Made by a program: the position numbers and the translations under genes. DNA of 48,829 nucleotides from Flammeovirgaceae bacterium UBA1842 (GTDB lineage Bacteria; Bacteroidota; Bacteroidia; Cytophagales; Cyclobacteriaceae). The notes beneath the pieces were generated by a model, which worked only from the letters and a program-made list of their open reading frames with translations, had not been told where the DNA came from and searched no databases. Every line of letters starts with the position of its first letter. Positions within the stretch are counted from its first letter, which is position 1. The DNA lies in assembly GCA_002338655.1 (NCBI GenBank), contig DDIU01000043.1:1-48829 (forward strand), written 5' to 3'. This document shows, one piece after another, positions 25,175-33,836 of this stretch.

Positions 25175-25720
25175 TTAAGCTTCAGCTAATTCAGGCGCAA
25201 TAGGGAAATCTATTGCTGTCTCTGCTATGTGATTGGTATAATTGGTGATTGTATTTAACGCAATATGTCCAATTAATTCAGCCAGGGCGGCTTTGTTATA
25301 ACCTGCTTCGAAAAAACCGTTTATTAGGTTTTGCTTTGGATATCCCCTTGTGACGGTAATGGATTTAGTTAAGTCAGTCAAAGCTTTAAGCTTAGTATCT
25401 TTTATTTCACCATTTCTGATGGCTACTGTATCTTCCAATGTCAACCCCTGACCTTTACCGATTGCAGTATGGGCAGCTAAGCAATAGCCACATTCGTTGG
25501 CTTGTGCAACAGCTAATGCAATAGCCTCAATTTCTTTACCAGAATATTCTCCAGTTCCCAATGTTTCTCCAAGGGCGAGCGTTGCTTTTAAAGCGGGTGC
25601 TGAGTTTCCGATGGTCGCATAAATGTTTGGTACCATCCCTATCTTTTTTTCAAGATTTTCAAAAATCTCTTTTGAGGCTGGACTAGCTTGATCTTTTGTG
25701 AGTGTTTCTAAGTTTTTCAT
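25175..25720 (-). CDS. AhpD-like carboxymuconolactone decarboxylase-family protein
   Basis: A 181-residue all-helical protein of the CMD / alkylhydroperoxidase D family. The redox centre E-C-G-Y-C-L-A-A-H (Cys77, Cys80, His84) has the proton-relay spacing of AhpD-type peroxidases. The later GYPKQNLINGF and ALNTITNYTNHIAET parts fit the Bacteroidota branch that is often annotated peroxidase-related. It probably reduces peroxides or other oxidised small molecules in the cytoplasm. It follows a divergently placed palindrome at 25750-25763, and the Rrf2 gene lies 116 bases upstream on the same strand. Confidence 0.88.
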   Translation of the reverse strand: MKNLETLTKDQASPASKEIFENLEKKIGMVPNIYATIGNSAPALKATLALGETLGTGEYSGKEIEAIALAVAQANECGYCLAAHTAIGKGQGLTLEDTVAIRNGEIKDTKLKALTDLTKSITVTRGYPKQNLINGFFEAGYNKAALAELIGHIALNTITNYTNHIAETAIDFPIAPELAEA

Positions 25721-25749
25721 AGTTTTTTAAATTAAGTGTAACTTTAAAT

Positions 25750-25763
25750 GTTACTTATATAAC
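25750..25763. promoter_or_regulatory. Putative Rrf2 operator, ahpD-like gene
   Basis: GTTACTTATATAAC, 29 bases upstream of the AhpD-like start. It is nearly the same as the perfect palindrome at 26311-26324, and both are preceded by a TTTAAAT/TTTTAAT tract and followed by G. It is probably the target of the Rrf2 regulator encoded between them. Confidence 0.55.
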
Positions 25764-25836
25764 GCCTATTGTTCAAGAAGGTTCAGATCAAATGATATTT
25801 AAGTTGAATGATTGTCAGACAGCTGACACAAGAAAT

Positions 25837-26292
25837 TTATTTACCCTTGATTATTGCCTCTGGAGCGGTATCCATACCCAAAATATTGATCAAGTTATTT
25901 TCCATATCAGCAATAGTGACTTTAGATAAAACGGTTTTCATGGAATTTTCGGCTTCGATAAAACTATCGTGTACCAGCATTTTTAAATTGGAACTGACCA
26001 CACAATCGGGATTGGGCTTCGGACGTTTAAATAATTCTTCTTCTCTGGTTGCCAAATAAATATCCCATAATGATAATTCGCTTGCTGGTTTGTTCAAATA
26101 AAATCCTCCCTTGGATCCACTGGTACTAGCAATAATACCGTTAACTCTTAGATCATGAATTAATCGCCTGATAACCACTGGGTTAGTTTTAACACTATCC
26201 GCTATCGAAGAGGACGATACTATATCTTCTTGGGTATGGTTTAAATAGATGCAGATATGAACAGCAGTAGAAAACTTTGTGCTAGGTCTCAT
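25837..26292 (-). CDS. Rrf2-family transcriptional regulator
   Basis: A 151-residue winged-helix regulator. The N-terminal domain has STKFSTAVHICIYL, then the recognition segment KTNPVVIRRLIHDLRVNGI and the wing GSKGGFYLNKPASELSLWDIY, a textbook Rrf2 arrangement. Only one cysteine (PDCVV) lies in the region where Fe-S Rrf2 proteins have three, so it probably does not carry an IscR/NsrR-type cluster and may sense oxidants through thiols, like YwnA-type members. Palindromes matching each other stand in front of this gene and of the downstream AhpD-like gene, which fits autoregulated oxidative-stress control. The divergent fabF start is 87 bases away. Confidence 0.88.
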   Translation of the reverse strand: MRPSTKFSTAVHICIYLNHTQEDIVSSSSIADSVKTNPVVIRRLIHDLRVNGIIASTSGSKGGFYLNKPASELSLWDIYLATREEELFKRPKPNPDCVVSSNLKMLVHDSFIEAENSMKTVLSKVTIADMENNLINILGMDTAPEAIIKGK

Positions 26293-26310
26293 TTAATTAA
26301 CACTTTTAAT

Positions 26311-26324
26311 GTTACATATGTAAC
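26311..26324. promoter_or_regulatory. Putative Rrf2 operator in rrf2-fabF divergent region
   Basis: GTTACATATGTAAC is a perfect 14-base palindrome, 18 bases upstream of the Rrf2 start and 55 bases upstream of the divergent fabF start. It shares the pattern GTTACwTATrTAAC with 25750-25763. Its position would allow autoregulation and possibly control of fabF. Confidence 0.6.
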
Positions 26325-26379
26325 GAAATTTATCTTTATTTTGTTGGTGAGGGGTAAAACTTACAAAAAATAAATAACA

Positions 26380-27639
26380 ATGGTTCAAACAAAAAGGGTA
26401 GTAGTGACGGGTTTAGGTGCGCTTACACCTATTGGTAATAATGTTAATGACTACTGGCATTCACTGGTGGCAGGCAATAGTGGGGCAGCACCGATCACCA
26501 AATTTGACACAACACTTTTCAAAACCAAATTCGCCTGTGAAATAAAAGGATTTGAGGCGGAGGACCATTTTGATCGGAAGACGGTAAGAAAGAATGATCC
26601 ATTTACCATTTACGCGCAGGTTAGTGCGATGGAGGCTATCAAGGATGCGGGACTGTACGAGGCCAAAATTGATAAGAATAAAACCGGAGTCATCTGGGCA
26701 TCGGGCAATGGCGGCATTACCACCTTTGAAACGGAAATGCTAGAGTTTTCCAAATCTGAGATCGGGCCACGTTTTTCGCCTTTCTTTATCCCTAAAATAT
26801 TATCAGACACCCCTTCTGGAGCTATCGCCTTAACACATGAATTTAGGGGCATCAACTACTGCACTGTGTCCGCTTGTGCTTCTTCCAATTCAGCTATAAT
26901 GGATGCCTATAATTACATCAAATGGGGCAAAGCTGTAGCCATGATCGCAGGCGGTTCGGAAGCGCCCATTACCCAATCGGCCATTGGCGGCTTTGGAGCT
27001 ATGAAAGCCCTGTCAACTAGAAATGAGGATCCATCAACAGCTTCTAGGCCTTTTGATACAGATCGTGATGGTTTTGTAATGGGTGAAGGAGCAGGGGCAC
27101 TGGTTTTGGAGGAGTTGGAACATGCCTTGGCCAGAGGAGCTAATATTTATGCGGAAGTAGTGGGTGCTGGTATGTCGAATGATGCTTATCACAGCACAGC
27201 CACCCACCCTGATGGTTTGGGCGCAAGATTGGCGATTGAAATGGCTTTGGAAGATGCTGAAATTTCTGCCGAACAAATAGATTACATTAATCTACATGCC
27301 ACCAGTACACCAGTGGGTGACCTGTCGGAATTGCATACTTTGAAGAACCTCTTTGGTAATAGTTCAAAAACAATTCAGGTAAGTGCTACAAAATCGATGA
27401 CAGGCCATTTGTTGGGAGCCGCAGGTGCTGTGGAAGCAATAGCCACCATTATGGCCATTAAGAAATCATTGGTTCCGCCAACAATAAATACAACTAATGT
27501 TGATGCGGAAATGCCCGAAGGTATTGATTTAACATTAGGTAAGGCAGTAAGTAAAGAGATTACTTACGCAATGAGCAATACATTTGGTTTCGGTGGGCAT
27601 AATGCCATTGCATTATTTAAAAAGTATTTGGATAGATAG
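26380..27639 (+). CDS. fabF: Beta-ketoacyl-ACP synthase II
   Basis: A 419-residue condensing enzyme of fatty-acid elongation that joins malonyl-ACP to the growing acyl-ACP. The catalytic set is complete: Cys166 in SACASSNSA, His306 in LHATSTP, Lys338 and His343 in KSMTGHLLG, plus the C-terminal NTFGFGGHNA. The length and the DRDGFVMGEGAGALVLE block are standard for FabF. It is not beside acpP or other fab genes, so it may be a second copy. It starts divergently from the Rrf2 gene with a palindrome between them, which may link it to that regulator. A weak hairpin (AGAACT/AGTTCT, 27638-27656) spans its stop. Confidence 0.95.
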   Translation: MVQTKRVVVTGLGALTPIGNNVNDYWHSLVAGNSGAAPITKFDTTLFKTKFACEIKGFEAEDHFDRKTVRKNDPFTIYAQVSAMEAIKDAGLYEAKIDKNKTGVIWASGNGGITTFETEMLEFSKSEIGPRFSPFFIPKILSDTPSGAIALTHEFRGINYCTVSACASSNSAIMDAYNYIKWGKAVAMIAGGSEAPITQSAIGGFGAMKALSTRNEDPSTASRPFDTDRDGFVMGEGAGALVLEELEHALARGANIYAEVVGAGMSNDAYHSTATHPDGLGARLAIEMALEDAEISAEQIDYINLHATSTPVGDLSELHTLKNLFGNSSKTIQVSATKSMTGHLLGAAGAVEAIATIMAIKKSLVPPTINTTNVDAEMPEGIDLTLGKAVSKEITYAMSNTFGFGGHNAIALFKKYLDR

Positions 27640-27880
27640 AACTTTCCTAGAGTTCTGCTCAAGATGGATATAATACGACTTAAAGGATCACGAAATACAC
27701 GAATATCAACTTTAGGAAAGTTAAGGGACTCAGCATCCGAGAAAAAATGACGTTTTCACACCTACCCTAAATGCCCTAAATGGGACATTCCGGCACCCGC
27801 CAACTGACTGGAGAAGGGAGCTCAGAATCTTTGTTGTTTGCGATTCAATTTTAGTAGGGGATTAGTATTAATGGGTAAGG

Positions 27881-28384
27881 TCAAAAGTCATCTACAATGG
27901 CCTCAACCACTTCTTCTTTGTCTTTTTTGAGCTTTTCGCGCATCAAAAAGGATTCGTATTTTAATTCCAAACGGTTTTTCCTTGGTGCAGTGTAAGAGAG
28001 GCGTAAATTTTCGCCCATCCAATAATGGAATTTAGATCGATAATGAAATTCAGGCTCTCCAAAAGCTGTCTTTAACCCCTTGTATATATCACCATCTGTA
28101 ACAACAATGATTTGAAATACAGAGTCACGATAGGTCTTAACTTCCAAATCATAGATTTTAAGACTTCCTATATTCTCATAATAGCCTTTTTTGGCGACAT
28201 ATAATTTTGCTTCGGGATAATAACCATCAGCAATGTCCTTCTTATATTCCAATCCTTCATAATCCAGCACAGAACTGTTCATCTTTATATCCTTGAAGCC
28301 ATTTCTTCGGTCTAGCTCTGGTACGGTCTGGCCAAAGATGGGTAAAGTAATAGTCAGTATAAGAATGGTTAGGGGAATCCGCAT
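27881..28384 (-). CDS. Secreted hypothetical protein, 167 aa
   Basis: The protein has a signal peptide (cleavage near LPIFGQT) and a mature part of about 145 residues with mixed alpha/beta character. Notable stretches are NGFKDIKMNSSV near the start of the mature domain, LKTAFGEPEFHYRSKFHYWMGENLRLSY (given in two parts: up to GEPEFHY, then the rest) and a highly charged C-terminus (REKLKKDKEEVVEA). I do not recognise the family; it resembles periplasmic proteins of Bacteroidota without assigned role. It stands alone, 55 bases from the GAF gene on the same strand, and could be cotranscribed with it. Confidence 0.6.
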   Translation of the reverse strand: MRIPLTILILTITLPIFGQTVPELDRRNGFKDIKMNSSVLDYEGLEYKKDIADGYYPEAKLYVAKKGYYENIGSLKIYDLEVKTYRDSVFQIIVVTDGDIYKGLKTAFGEPEFHYRSKFHYWMGENLRLSYTAPRKNRLELKYESFLMREKLKKDKEEVVEAIVDDF

Positions 28385-28439
28385 AGCCTCAAATTTGGCA
28401 CTAATTTAAGGAACTGCAATATCCTGACCAATATTTAAG

Positions 28440-30830
28440 CTAGTTTGCATTTATAGCGTCAATCACTTGTTGAATAGCCTCGTTGCCAAAATCCCTTTGG
28501 TGAGCTTTAAGATTAACCTCAACCCGCAATGCCTTAAGCCCATGAGCACCTTGCAGTTCCTCCAAGTGTAAATCCTCGACATTATCAGTTAAATACCCTA
28601 TTGATTGAAGATATTCAATATATCGCCTGTATTCCTCTGCGTCCTTTGGTTGTGCATAGACAATGGCTATTTTACCGGGTTGCGTTATACGCTCCTTAGT
28701 ACCTTTGATCAGTGCTTTATCAATTCTCTTTTTAACGATTTCATACCGGATATTGTAGGCACCATCTACATCGAAGTGTTTTTCGTCATTTCTAAACCTA
28801 ATTGATAATGGTTCACCGTGCACCAGTATAAGTTGTGTTATATCAAGAGGTGTAGCTAAAGTTATTTTCAATTGCTCTATGCGGGTGGCTATTTCGCACA
28901 TAACTATAAGCTGCCACAGCCTGAAATTATTGAGGTATAGCTTATTGAATACCTTGTCTTGAACAATGGACTGCCCTAAATAGATGTTATACTCTACGCC
29001 ATCAGTTTTATACTTCTCGAAATAATGTGGGAATATCTGCTGAGCTTCGATTTCAACCTCATCAAGGTAATCTGAAATGGAATGATTGATGAGTGTTAAG
29101 CTTTCTTCAAAATCCCGTCTTTTATCATAAATCACTCCATGTACAGGATCAAGAAGTTGTTGGTATCGATTTATTTCCGTTCGTATTGCTTCGGGGGCGT
29201 CCACTTCTTCATTAAAAAGTTTGAATGCAGGAACAATTTCCTTTTTAATAAAACTTAGTACAGAAGATTCATCGCCAGAATTTAGCCCTTTACTAATGCT
29301 GGCTATTTCTTGATCAAGCCTAAAATTTAACTCATCAAGAATCGGCATTTTTTTATTTGCTAAGATAGTTTTGATCACTTTTTTGGCCTGCTTCAAATTT
29401 TCCTTTAGGTCAGCTTGTATGGCCTCATTTCTAGTGGAAGATGAGTTCTTAATATCAGAAAGTCCATAAATCGGGTAAACATCATTAAAGACGATATCTC
29501 CCAATGGGACTTTCCTGTTCTGCGAGCGTTGCACATGCACTTTGTACCCTTCCTCCAAAAATCGCCATTCTACACTAGGATGGATAGCCGTACATGCTTC
29601 TTGGATTATCGCTCGAACCTCCGTCTCCATGTCCTTCAATACCCGATGTACTGCAGCTGTAAACATGGGGATTACCGCTTCCATCTTGGCAGAATTCACA
29701 GCATTTAATTTTCCGGCATAGGGTGCTCCCAACTCAAGCATACCAATTACTTTGTCCTCGTATATCAATGGCGAAGCCACCACGTTTTTAACACCAGTCT
29801 CCAATATTTTTTTCTCTATATGGGTCAGGTCCTTCATTGATTCAAGGTCTTCAAAGACCACTGTTCGTTTAAGGTTAAACGCTAGGTCATAAATCGAATC
29901 TTTGAAATAATTACAGCTGATGATCTCATCTTTGGTGGGCATCATAAAGCTATTCCAGGAACTGGAACCATGGTTCGAAATAATATTGTTATTGACATCA
30001 AAAAAAGAGAGCCCAAGGCTGATTCCTGGCAGATCAAATATGGCCCTTATCTTTTGCTGAATGGCATCAAAACTTTCAGGACAGGAAACGGCATCTTTTT
30101 TAAGAAGGTCGTACTTTATAGAAGACATCATTTCCTCAACAGTTACATCCACGAGCTTAATAATGGAAAACCCTTCAAATTCAAAATTGGTGGCATCAAT
30201 ATACTCTAACCACAAATCCGTATCATATAGATTGTCCAGCATCAGCCTTATCAGCTCTGGGCTAATGGGCTTGAGTTCACCTTTGCTGATCACATCGGCA
30301 AAATCTGTATTTATGTCAATTTTATAGATTCTCGATAACCCTGTTTCTTTGTTTGGGATGGTGACCAATATTGGCAAATCAAAATTAATGTTAGTGCCAT
30401 AAAATTTGTTTAGTATAAATATACATGCCCTAATGACCTTCCCTTTCTCCATGTTATTGTCCTTCATGTTGGAGACAATGTCTGTCCTAATCTCATCCAA
30501 AGGCATAATATTTCGATAGGCGGGAGTAGAATAGAACCCTCTGAAATTAAAAGGAACAAGTGCAGCTGCAATTTCCTTATCTACCAAGGCAGGCGGCATA
30601 ATAGCGCTCATTAACAATCCTAGCAGTTCTTTATGCTTATTTAAAACAGAAAGATCGTCAATGGGTTGCTTTAATTCTGGTGCGTCCTCAATCATTTTAA
30701 GGATTTGCTCCTTGGGGAAGTTATGGAGTATATTGTTTGAAGACAGGTTGTTCTCCCAATATTGTATAAGGGACAATAGATTGAGCCTTGTCCTGAACGG
30801 AAAATCTGTTTTCTGTAATTTTTTACTCAT
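28440..30830 (-). CDS. Large GAF-domain protein, 796 aa
   Basis: A soluble protein without signal or membrane segments. A GAF-like sensory domain lies in the middle (about residues 255-400), with FDLPGISLGLSFFDVNNN, then VVASPLIYEDKVIGMLELGAP, the usual GAF core strands. The first 240 residues and the last ~400 match no domain that I can name. The C-terminal part is long and helical, with a coiled-coil-like stretch (KENLKQAKKVIKTILANKK). There is no kinase, GGDEF or HTH output domain. I remember proteins of this size and layout as conserved in Cytophagales, of unknown function. The ATG at 30830 starts MSKKLQKTDFPF. A weak ATAAGTT/AACTTAT hairpin lies at 30875-30894 upstream. Confidence 0.75.
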   Translation of the reverse strand: MSKKLQKTDFPFRTRLNLLSLIQYWENNLSSNNILHNFPKEQILKMIEDAPELKQPIDDLSVLNKHKELLGLLMSAIMPPALVDKEIAAALVPFNFRGFYSTPAYRNIMPLDEIRTDIVSNMKDNNMEKGKVIRACIFILNKFYGTNINFDLPILVTIPNKETGLSRIYKIDINTDFADVISKGELKPISPELIRLMLDNLYDTDLWLEYIDATNFEFEGFSIIKLVDVTVEEMMSSIKYDLLKKDAVSCPESFDAIQQKIRAIFDLPGISLGLSFFDVNNNIISNHGSSSWNSFMMPTKDEIISCNYFKDSIYDLAFNLKRTVVFEDLESMKDLTHIEKKILETGVKNVVASPLIYEDKVIGMLELGAPYAGKLNAVNSAKMEAVIPMFTAAVHRVLKDMETEVRAIIQEACTAIHPSVEWRFLEEGYKVHVQRSQNRKVPLGDIVFNDVYPIYGLSDIKNSSSTRNEAIQADLKENLKQAKKVIKTILANKKMPILDELNFRLDQEIASISKGLNSGDESSVLSFIKKEIVPAFKLFNEEVDAPEAIRTEINRYQQLLDPVHGVIYDKRRDFEESLTLINHSISDYLDEVEIEAQQIFPHYFEKYKTDGVEYNIYLGQSIVQDKVFNKLYLNNFRLWQLIVMCEIATRIEQLKITLATPLDITQLILVHGEPLSIRFRNDEKHFDVDGAYNIRYEIVKKRIDKALIKGTKERITQPGKIAIVYAQPKDAEEYRRYIEYLQSIGYLTDNVEDLHLEELQGAHGLKALRVEVNLKAHQRDFGNEAIQQVIDAINAN

Positions 30831-30941
30831 TATAATGCCGATGATGCGAGATATTAGAACGAGAACACCATAAAATAAGTTTACCTGAACTTATCTTCTA
30901 GATGTGATAAACTTAAATAAGTTACAGATGGGACGTATAAA

Positions 30942-31433
30942 TTACTTATCGTTTGAGAATTCTTCTTTCCACTTGGTAGTAAATCCCTGCCTTAAAGTCC
31001 CCTTGTCTTTCAGTTCGCCCGGAAGTGTCACTCCTTCGGTAATTTCGATGGCATACCATTGTGTGGTGCTCTTCATAGGATGGTCGGGCGGTGCATTCAG
31101 AAAAGCCACTGAATCGGCAAGTAAGGCATTGGTTTTTTGTAGTTCAGAATACAAATTTTTACTCAGCACCAAGGTAATTTCAACAGGATTATCGCCACTT
31201 ACAGAACCAGGATTTCTGTTATCCCATTTGAGATTAAACAGCATCACCAAATCAACGGATTCCCAAACTTCTGGGCTCACCTCTATTCGTGCCCTTACCT
31301 GTCCACGTTCATGTTTATAGTCAAGTAACTGCGCATCATAACCAACACCTGATGGAAGAAAGAATTTTGTGGGTTGTGCATTTGCGGTCATAAGTGTCAA
31401 TGTTGAGAAAATGAATGGGTATAATAACTTCAT
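30942..31433 (-). CDS. Secreted hypothetical protein, 163 aa
   Basis: The signal peptide ends TANAQP. The mature ~140-residue part looks beta-rich, with PSGVGYDAQLLDYKH, then RARIEVSPEVWESVDLVM and the C-terminal LRQGFTTKWKEEFSND. No family is recognised. It ends 112 bases before the GAF gene on the same strand. A structural or envelope role is possible but not supported by any motif. Confidence 0.6.
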   Translation of the reverse strand: MKLLYPFIFSTLTLMTANAQPTKFFLPSGVGYDAQLLDYKHERGQVRARIEVSPEVWESVDLVMLFNLKWDNRNPGSVSGDNPVEITLVLSKNLYSELQKTNALLADSVAFLNAPPDHPMKSTTQWYAIEITEGVTLPGELKDKGTLRQGFTTKWKEEFSNDK

Positions 31434-31657
31434 TTAAAGTTGAGAGTATTTGCCTGATTGGCCCTTTTCAATAAAATATTTCCGTTTATGCCACCTTTAA
31501 ATGGAGATTCCAAATTAAGCTTTTACATTGGAAACTTAAAGTCGACCAAAAGTCAAGTGAGTTATTTCACCATAACTGGTCTAAACTTACCCCACCCATA
31601 ATTGGCAAAATGGCAGATAGCAAGTAAATTGCCTTTGTCGAAATCAACATTACCAAC

Positions 31658-32221
31658 ATGAAAAATCGCTGTGCATGGGCTGAAGGCCAATTTGAGGATT
31701 ATGTAGAATACCATGACAAGGAATGGGGCGTTCCCGTCCATGATGATAAAAAGCATTTTGAGTTTTTGATATTGGAAGGTGCTCAGGCAGGATTAAGTTG
31801 GGCCACTATCTTAAAAAGACGTGACGGATATAGAGCCGCTTTCGCCAATTTCGATGTGAATAAGGTAGCACAATTTGATGAGGAAAAGATACAAGAACTC
31901 ATTTCCAACGAAGCAATAATCCGGAACAAGTTAAAGATAAGGGGGGCAGTAAATAATGCCCAACGGTTTTTAGAAGTGCAAAAGGAGTTTGGAAGTTTTG
32001 ATAACTACATTTGGCAATTTGTAAATGGGAAGCCCATAGTAAACAAATGGAAAACCATGGGTGAATGCCCTGCTACTTCTGCCGGATCAGATGCCCTGAG
32101 CAAAGACTTGAAAAAACGGGGGTTTAAGTTTGTGGGGAGCACAATAATGTATGCTCACATGCAGGCATGCGGTTTATACAACGACCACTTGGTGGATTGC
32201 TTCCGCTATCATGAAGTTTAG
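31658..32221 (+). CDS. tag: DNA-3-methyladenine glycosylase I
   Basis: Removes 3-methyladenine from alkylated DNA as the first step of base excision repair. The 187-residue protein starts MKNRCAWAE and continues with YHDKEWGVPVHDDKKHFE and EGAQAGLSWATILKRR, the signature of Tag. The zinc-binding residues are kept: an N-terminal Cys (residue 5) and His (YHDKEWG), and the C-terminal MQACGLYNDHLVDCF region. The length is normal. Its TAG stop overlaps the stop of the convergent lipoprotein gene by four bases (32218-32221). Confidence 0.95.
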   Translation: MKNRCAWAEGQFEDYVEYHDKEWGVPVHDDKKHFEFLILEGAQAGLSWATILKRRDGYRAAFANFDVNKVAQFDEEKIQELISNEAIIRNKLKIRGAVNNAQRFLEVQKEFGSFDNYIWQFVNGKPIVNKWKTMGECPATSAGSDALSKDLKKRGFKFVGSTIMYAHMQACGLYNDHLVDCFRYHEV

Positions 32222-32664
32222 AGTTCCTTTACAATGCCCTTTTTTGGAAATTTTATAAACCACACGCCAATAAGGGAGTCTCCTTCCACAACCGGTTTGG
32301 AGTAAATAAGCCAATCATCCTCTTTCTGAATATTATCAGTACCCTTGGGATTATACTGATAGGCCTCAAATAATTCTTTCTCTATAATGGTGAGATCCTG
32401 GTTTTCATTTTCAATAAAGGATATCCCACAGCCACATTTTTTCATAGCCTGCTCTACGGTTAACCCGTTATCAAGTTGAGTCATCAACGATTGTCCATCA
32501 TCCAGTGCCTGCTTATAAATTTCTTCTTCTGAAAGTTTTTTTATCTCCCTGTCTTTCATCTCCTCTTTAAATGCTTTACGTTGTTTTTCTGAGAGGCTTC
32601 CCCCACACCCAACAAGTATGAGCAGCATAAAAAGCACAATTATTCTATTTCTCATCGCCATCAA
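32218..32664 (-). CDS. Lipoprotein of unknown function, 148 aa
   Basis: The signal ends MLLILVGCGGS, a lipobox, so it is a lipid-anchored envelope protein. A charged helical linker (KAFKEEMKDREIKKLSEEE) is followed by a small domain with KKCGCGISFIENENQ and WLIYSKPVVEGDSLIGVWF. Family unknown. The start may be the ATG at 32664 or, giving a cleaner signal, the one at 32655 (MRNRIIVLF). It is divergent from prfA with 69 bases between the starts. Confidence 0.65.
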   Translation of the reverse strand: MMAMRNRIIVLFMLLILVGCGGSLSEKQRKAFKEEMKDREIKKLSEEEIYKQALDDGQSLMTQLDNGLTVEQAMKKCGCGISFIENENQDLTIIEKELFEAYQYNPKGTDNIQKEDDWLIYSKPVVEGDSLIGVWFIKFPKKGIVKEL

Positions 32665-32733
32665 TTCGATTTATATCAAAATTACTATTAAATCAAGCTA
32701 TTTGTTAGTTTTGCAGTCTTAATTGTAATTTAT

Positions 32734-33807
32734 ATGATCGCAAAATTAGAGGATCTCAAGCAAAGGTTTGAAGAAGTTGGACAGCTAATTGTTCAACCTG
32801 ATGCCATGGCTGACATGAAGAAATATTCACAGCTAAGTAAGGAGTACAAGGAGCTTGAAAAGATTGTGATACAATATGATGTCTATAGTAAAATATTATC
32901 CAATATTGAAAGTGCCAAAAACGTTCTAAAAACCGAAAAGGACGAAGAATTTCGTGAAATGGCCAAGATGGAACTGGATGAGCTTTATCCAGAGCAGGAG
33001 AAAATGGAGGAGAAATTGAAAAAGATGCTCGTTCCAAAAGACCCAAATGACGATAAGGAAGCTATACTGGAGATTAGGGCTGGAACCGGTGGGGATGAAG
33101 CGGCCATTTTTGCTGGCGATTTATTTAGGATGTACCAGCGGTTTTGTGAAAACAACAATTTAAAATTAACTGTACTAGACCTCACTGAAGGTACCAGTGG
33201 AGGTTACAAGGAAATAGTTAGCACAGTGAGTGGCCCAGAAGCCTACGGTACATTAAAATTTGAATCGGGCGTACATCGTGTACAGCGTGTACCTCAAACT
33301 GAGACGCAAGGACGGGTACACACCTCTGCTGCTACGGTAGCGGTACTTCCAGAAATGGATGAAGTAGATGTGGTCATTGATATGAACGATGTAAGAAAAG
33401 ATACTTTCTGTTCTTCTGGGCCTGGTGGACAATCAGTGAACACCACTTATTCAGCAGTACGCTTAACCCACATACCCAGCGGATTGGTCGTTTCTTGCCA
33501 AGACCAGAAATCACAGCTTAAAAACTTCGATAAGGCACTTAAAGTACTAAGGTCACGGCTTTATGAAATTGAATTGGCTAAGCATAATGAAGCAGTAGGA
33601 GCTCAGAGAAGAACAATGGTGGGCAGTGGTGACAGATCAGATAAAATCAGGACATACAATTATCCTCAAAGTAGGGTCACCGACCATAGAATCAATTATA
33701 GTCAACATAATTTACCCGCAGTGATGGACGGAGAGATTGAAGAATTTATCAGTCAGCTGAGAATCGCTGAAAGTGCCGAAAAAATGAAGGATGGCTCAAT
33801 GGAATAA
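32734..33807 (+). CDS. prfA: Peptide chain release factor 1
   Basis: Recognises UAA and UAG in the ribosomal A site and triggers peptide release. The 357-residue protein has the anticodon-like P-x-T tripeptide as PQT (about residues 187-189) in the HRVQRVPQTETQGR block, and the catalytic GGQ at 231-233 within CSSGPGGQSVNTT, whose Gln is normally methylated by PrmC. The N-terminal coiled helices and the GTGGDEAAIFAGDL loop are complete. A TAGTTTTG sequence at 32706-32713 fits the Bacteroidota -7 box (TAnnTTTG), but I see no clear -33 element. The next gene begins 29 bases downstream and may be cotranscribed. Confidence 0.97.
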   Translation: MIAKLEDLKQRFEEVGQLIVQPDAMADMKKYSQLSKEYKELEKIVIQYDVYSKILSNIESAKNVLKTEKDEEFREMAKMELDELYPEQEKMEEKLKKMLVPKDPNDDKEAILEIRAGTGGDEAAIFAGDLFRMYQRFCENNNLKLTVLDLTEGTSGGYKEIVSTVSGPEAYGTLKFESGVHRVQRVPQTETQGRVHTSAATVAVLPEMDEVDVVIDMNDVRKDTFCSSGPGGQSVNTTYSAVRLTHIPSGLVVSCQDQKSQLKNFDKALKVLRSRLYEIELAKHNEAVGAQRRTMVGSGDRSDKIRTYNYPQSRVTDHRINYSQHNLPAVMDGEIEEFISQLRIAESAEKMKDGSME

Positions 33808-33836
33808 TCCAGACTATAAATCGTTAAACAATAACT

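Noticed and set aside
27640..27880. Possible gene in the fabF downstream spacer
   Set aside because: All frames contain stops and no protein-like stretch; it holds only a weak hairpin and a short GC-richer block.
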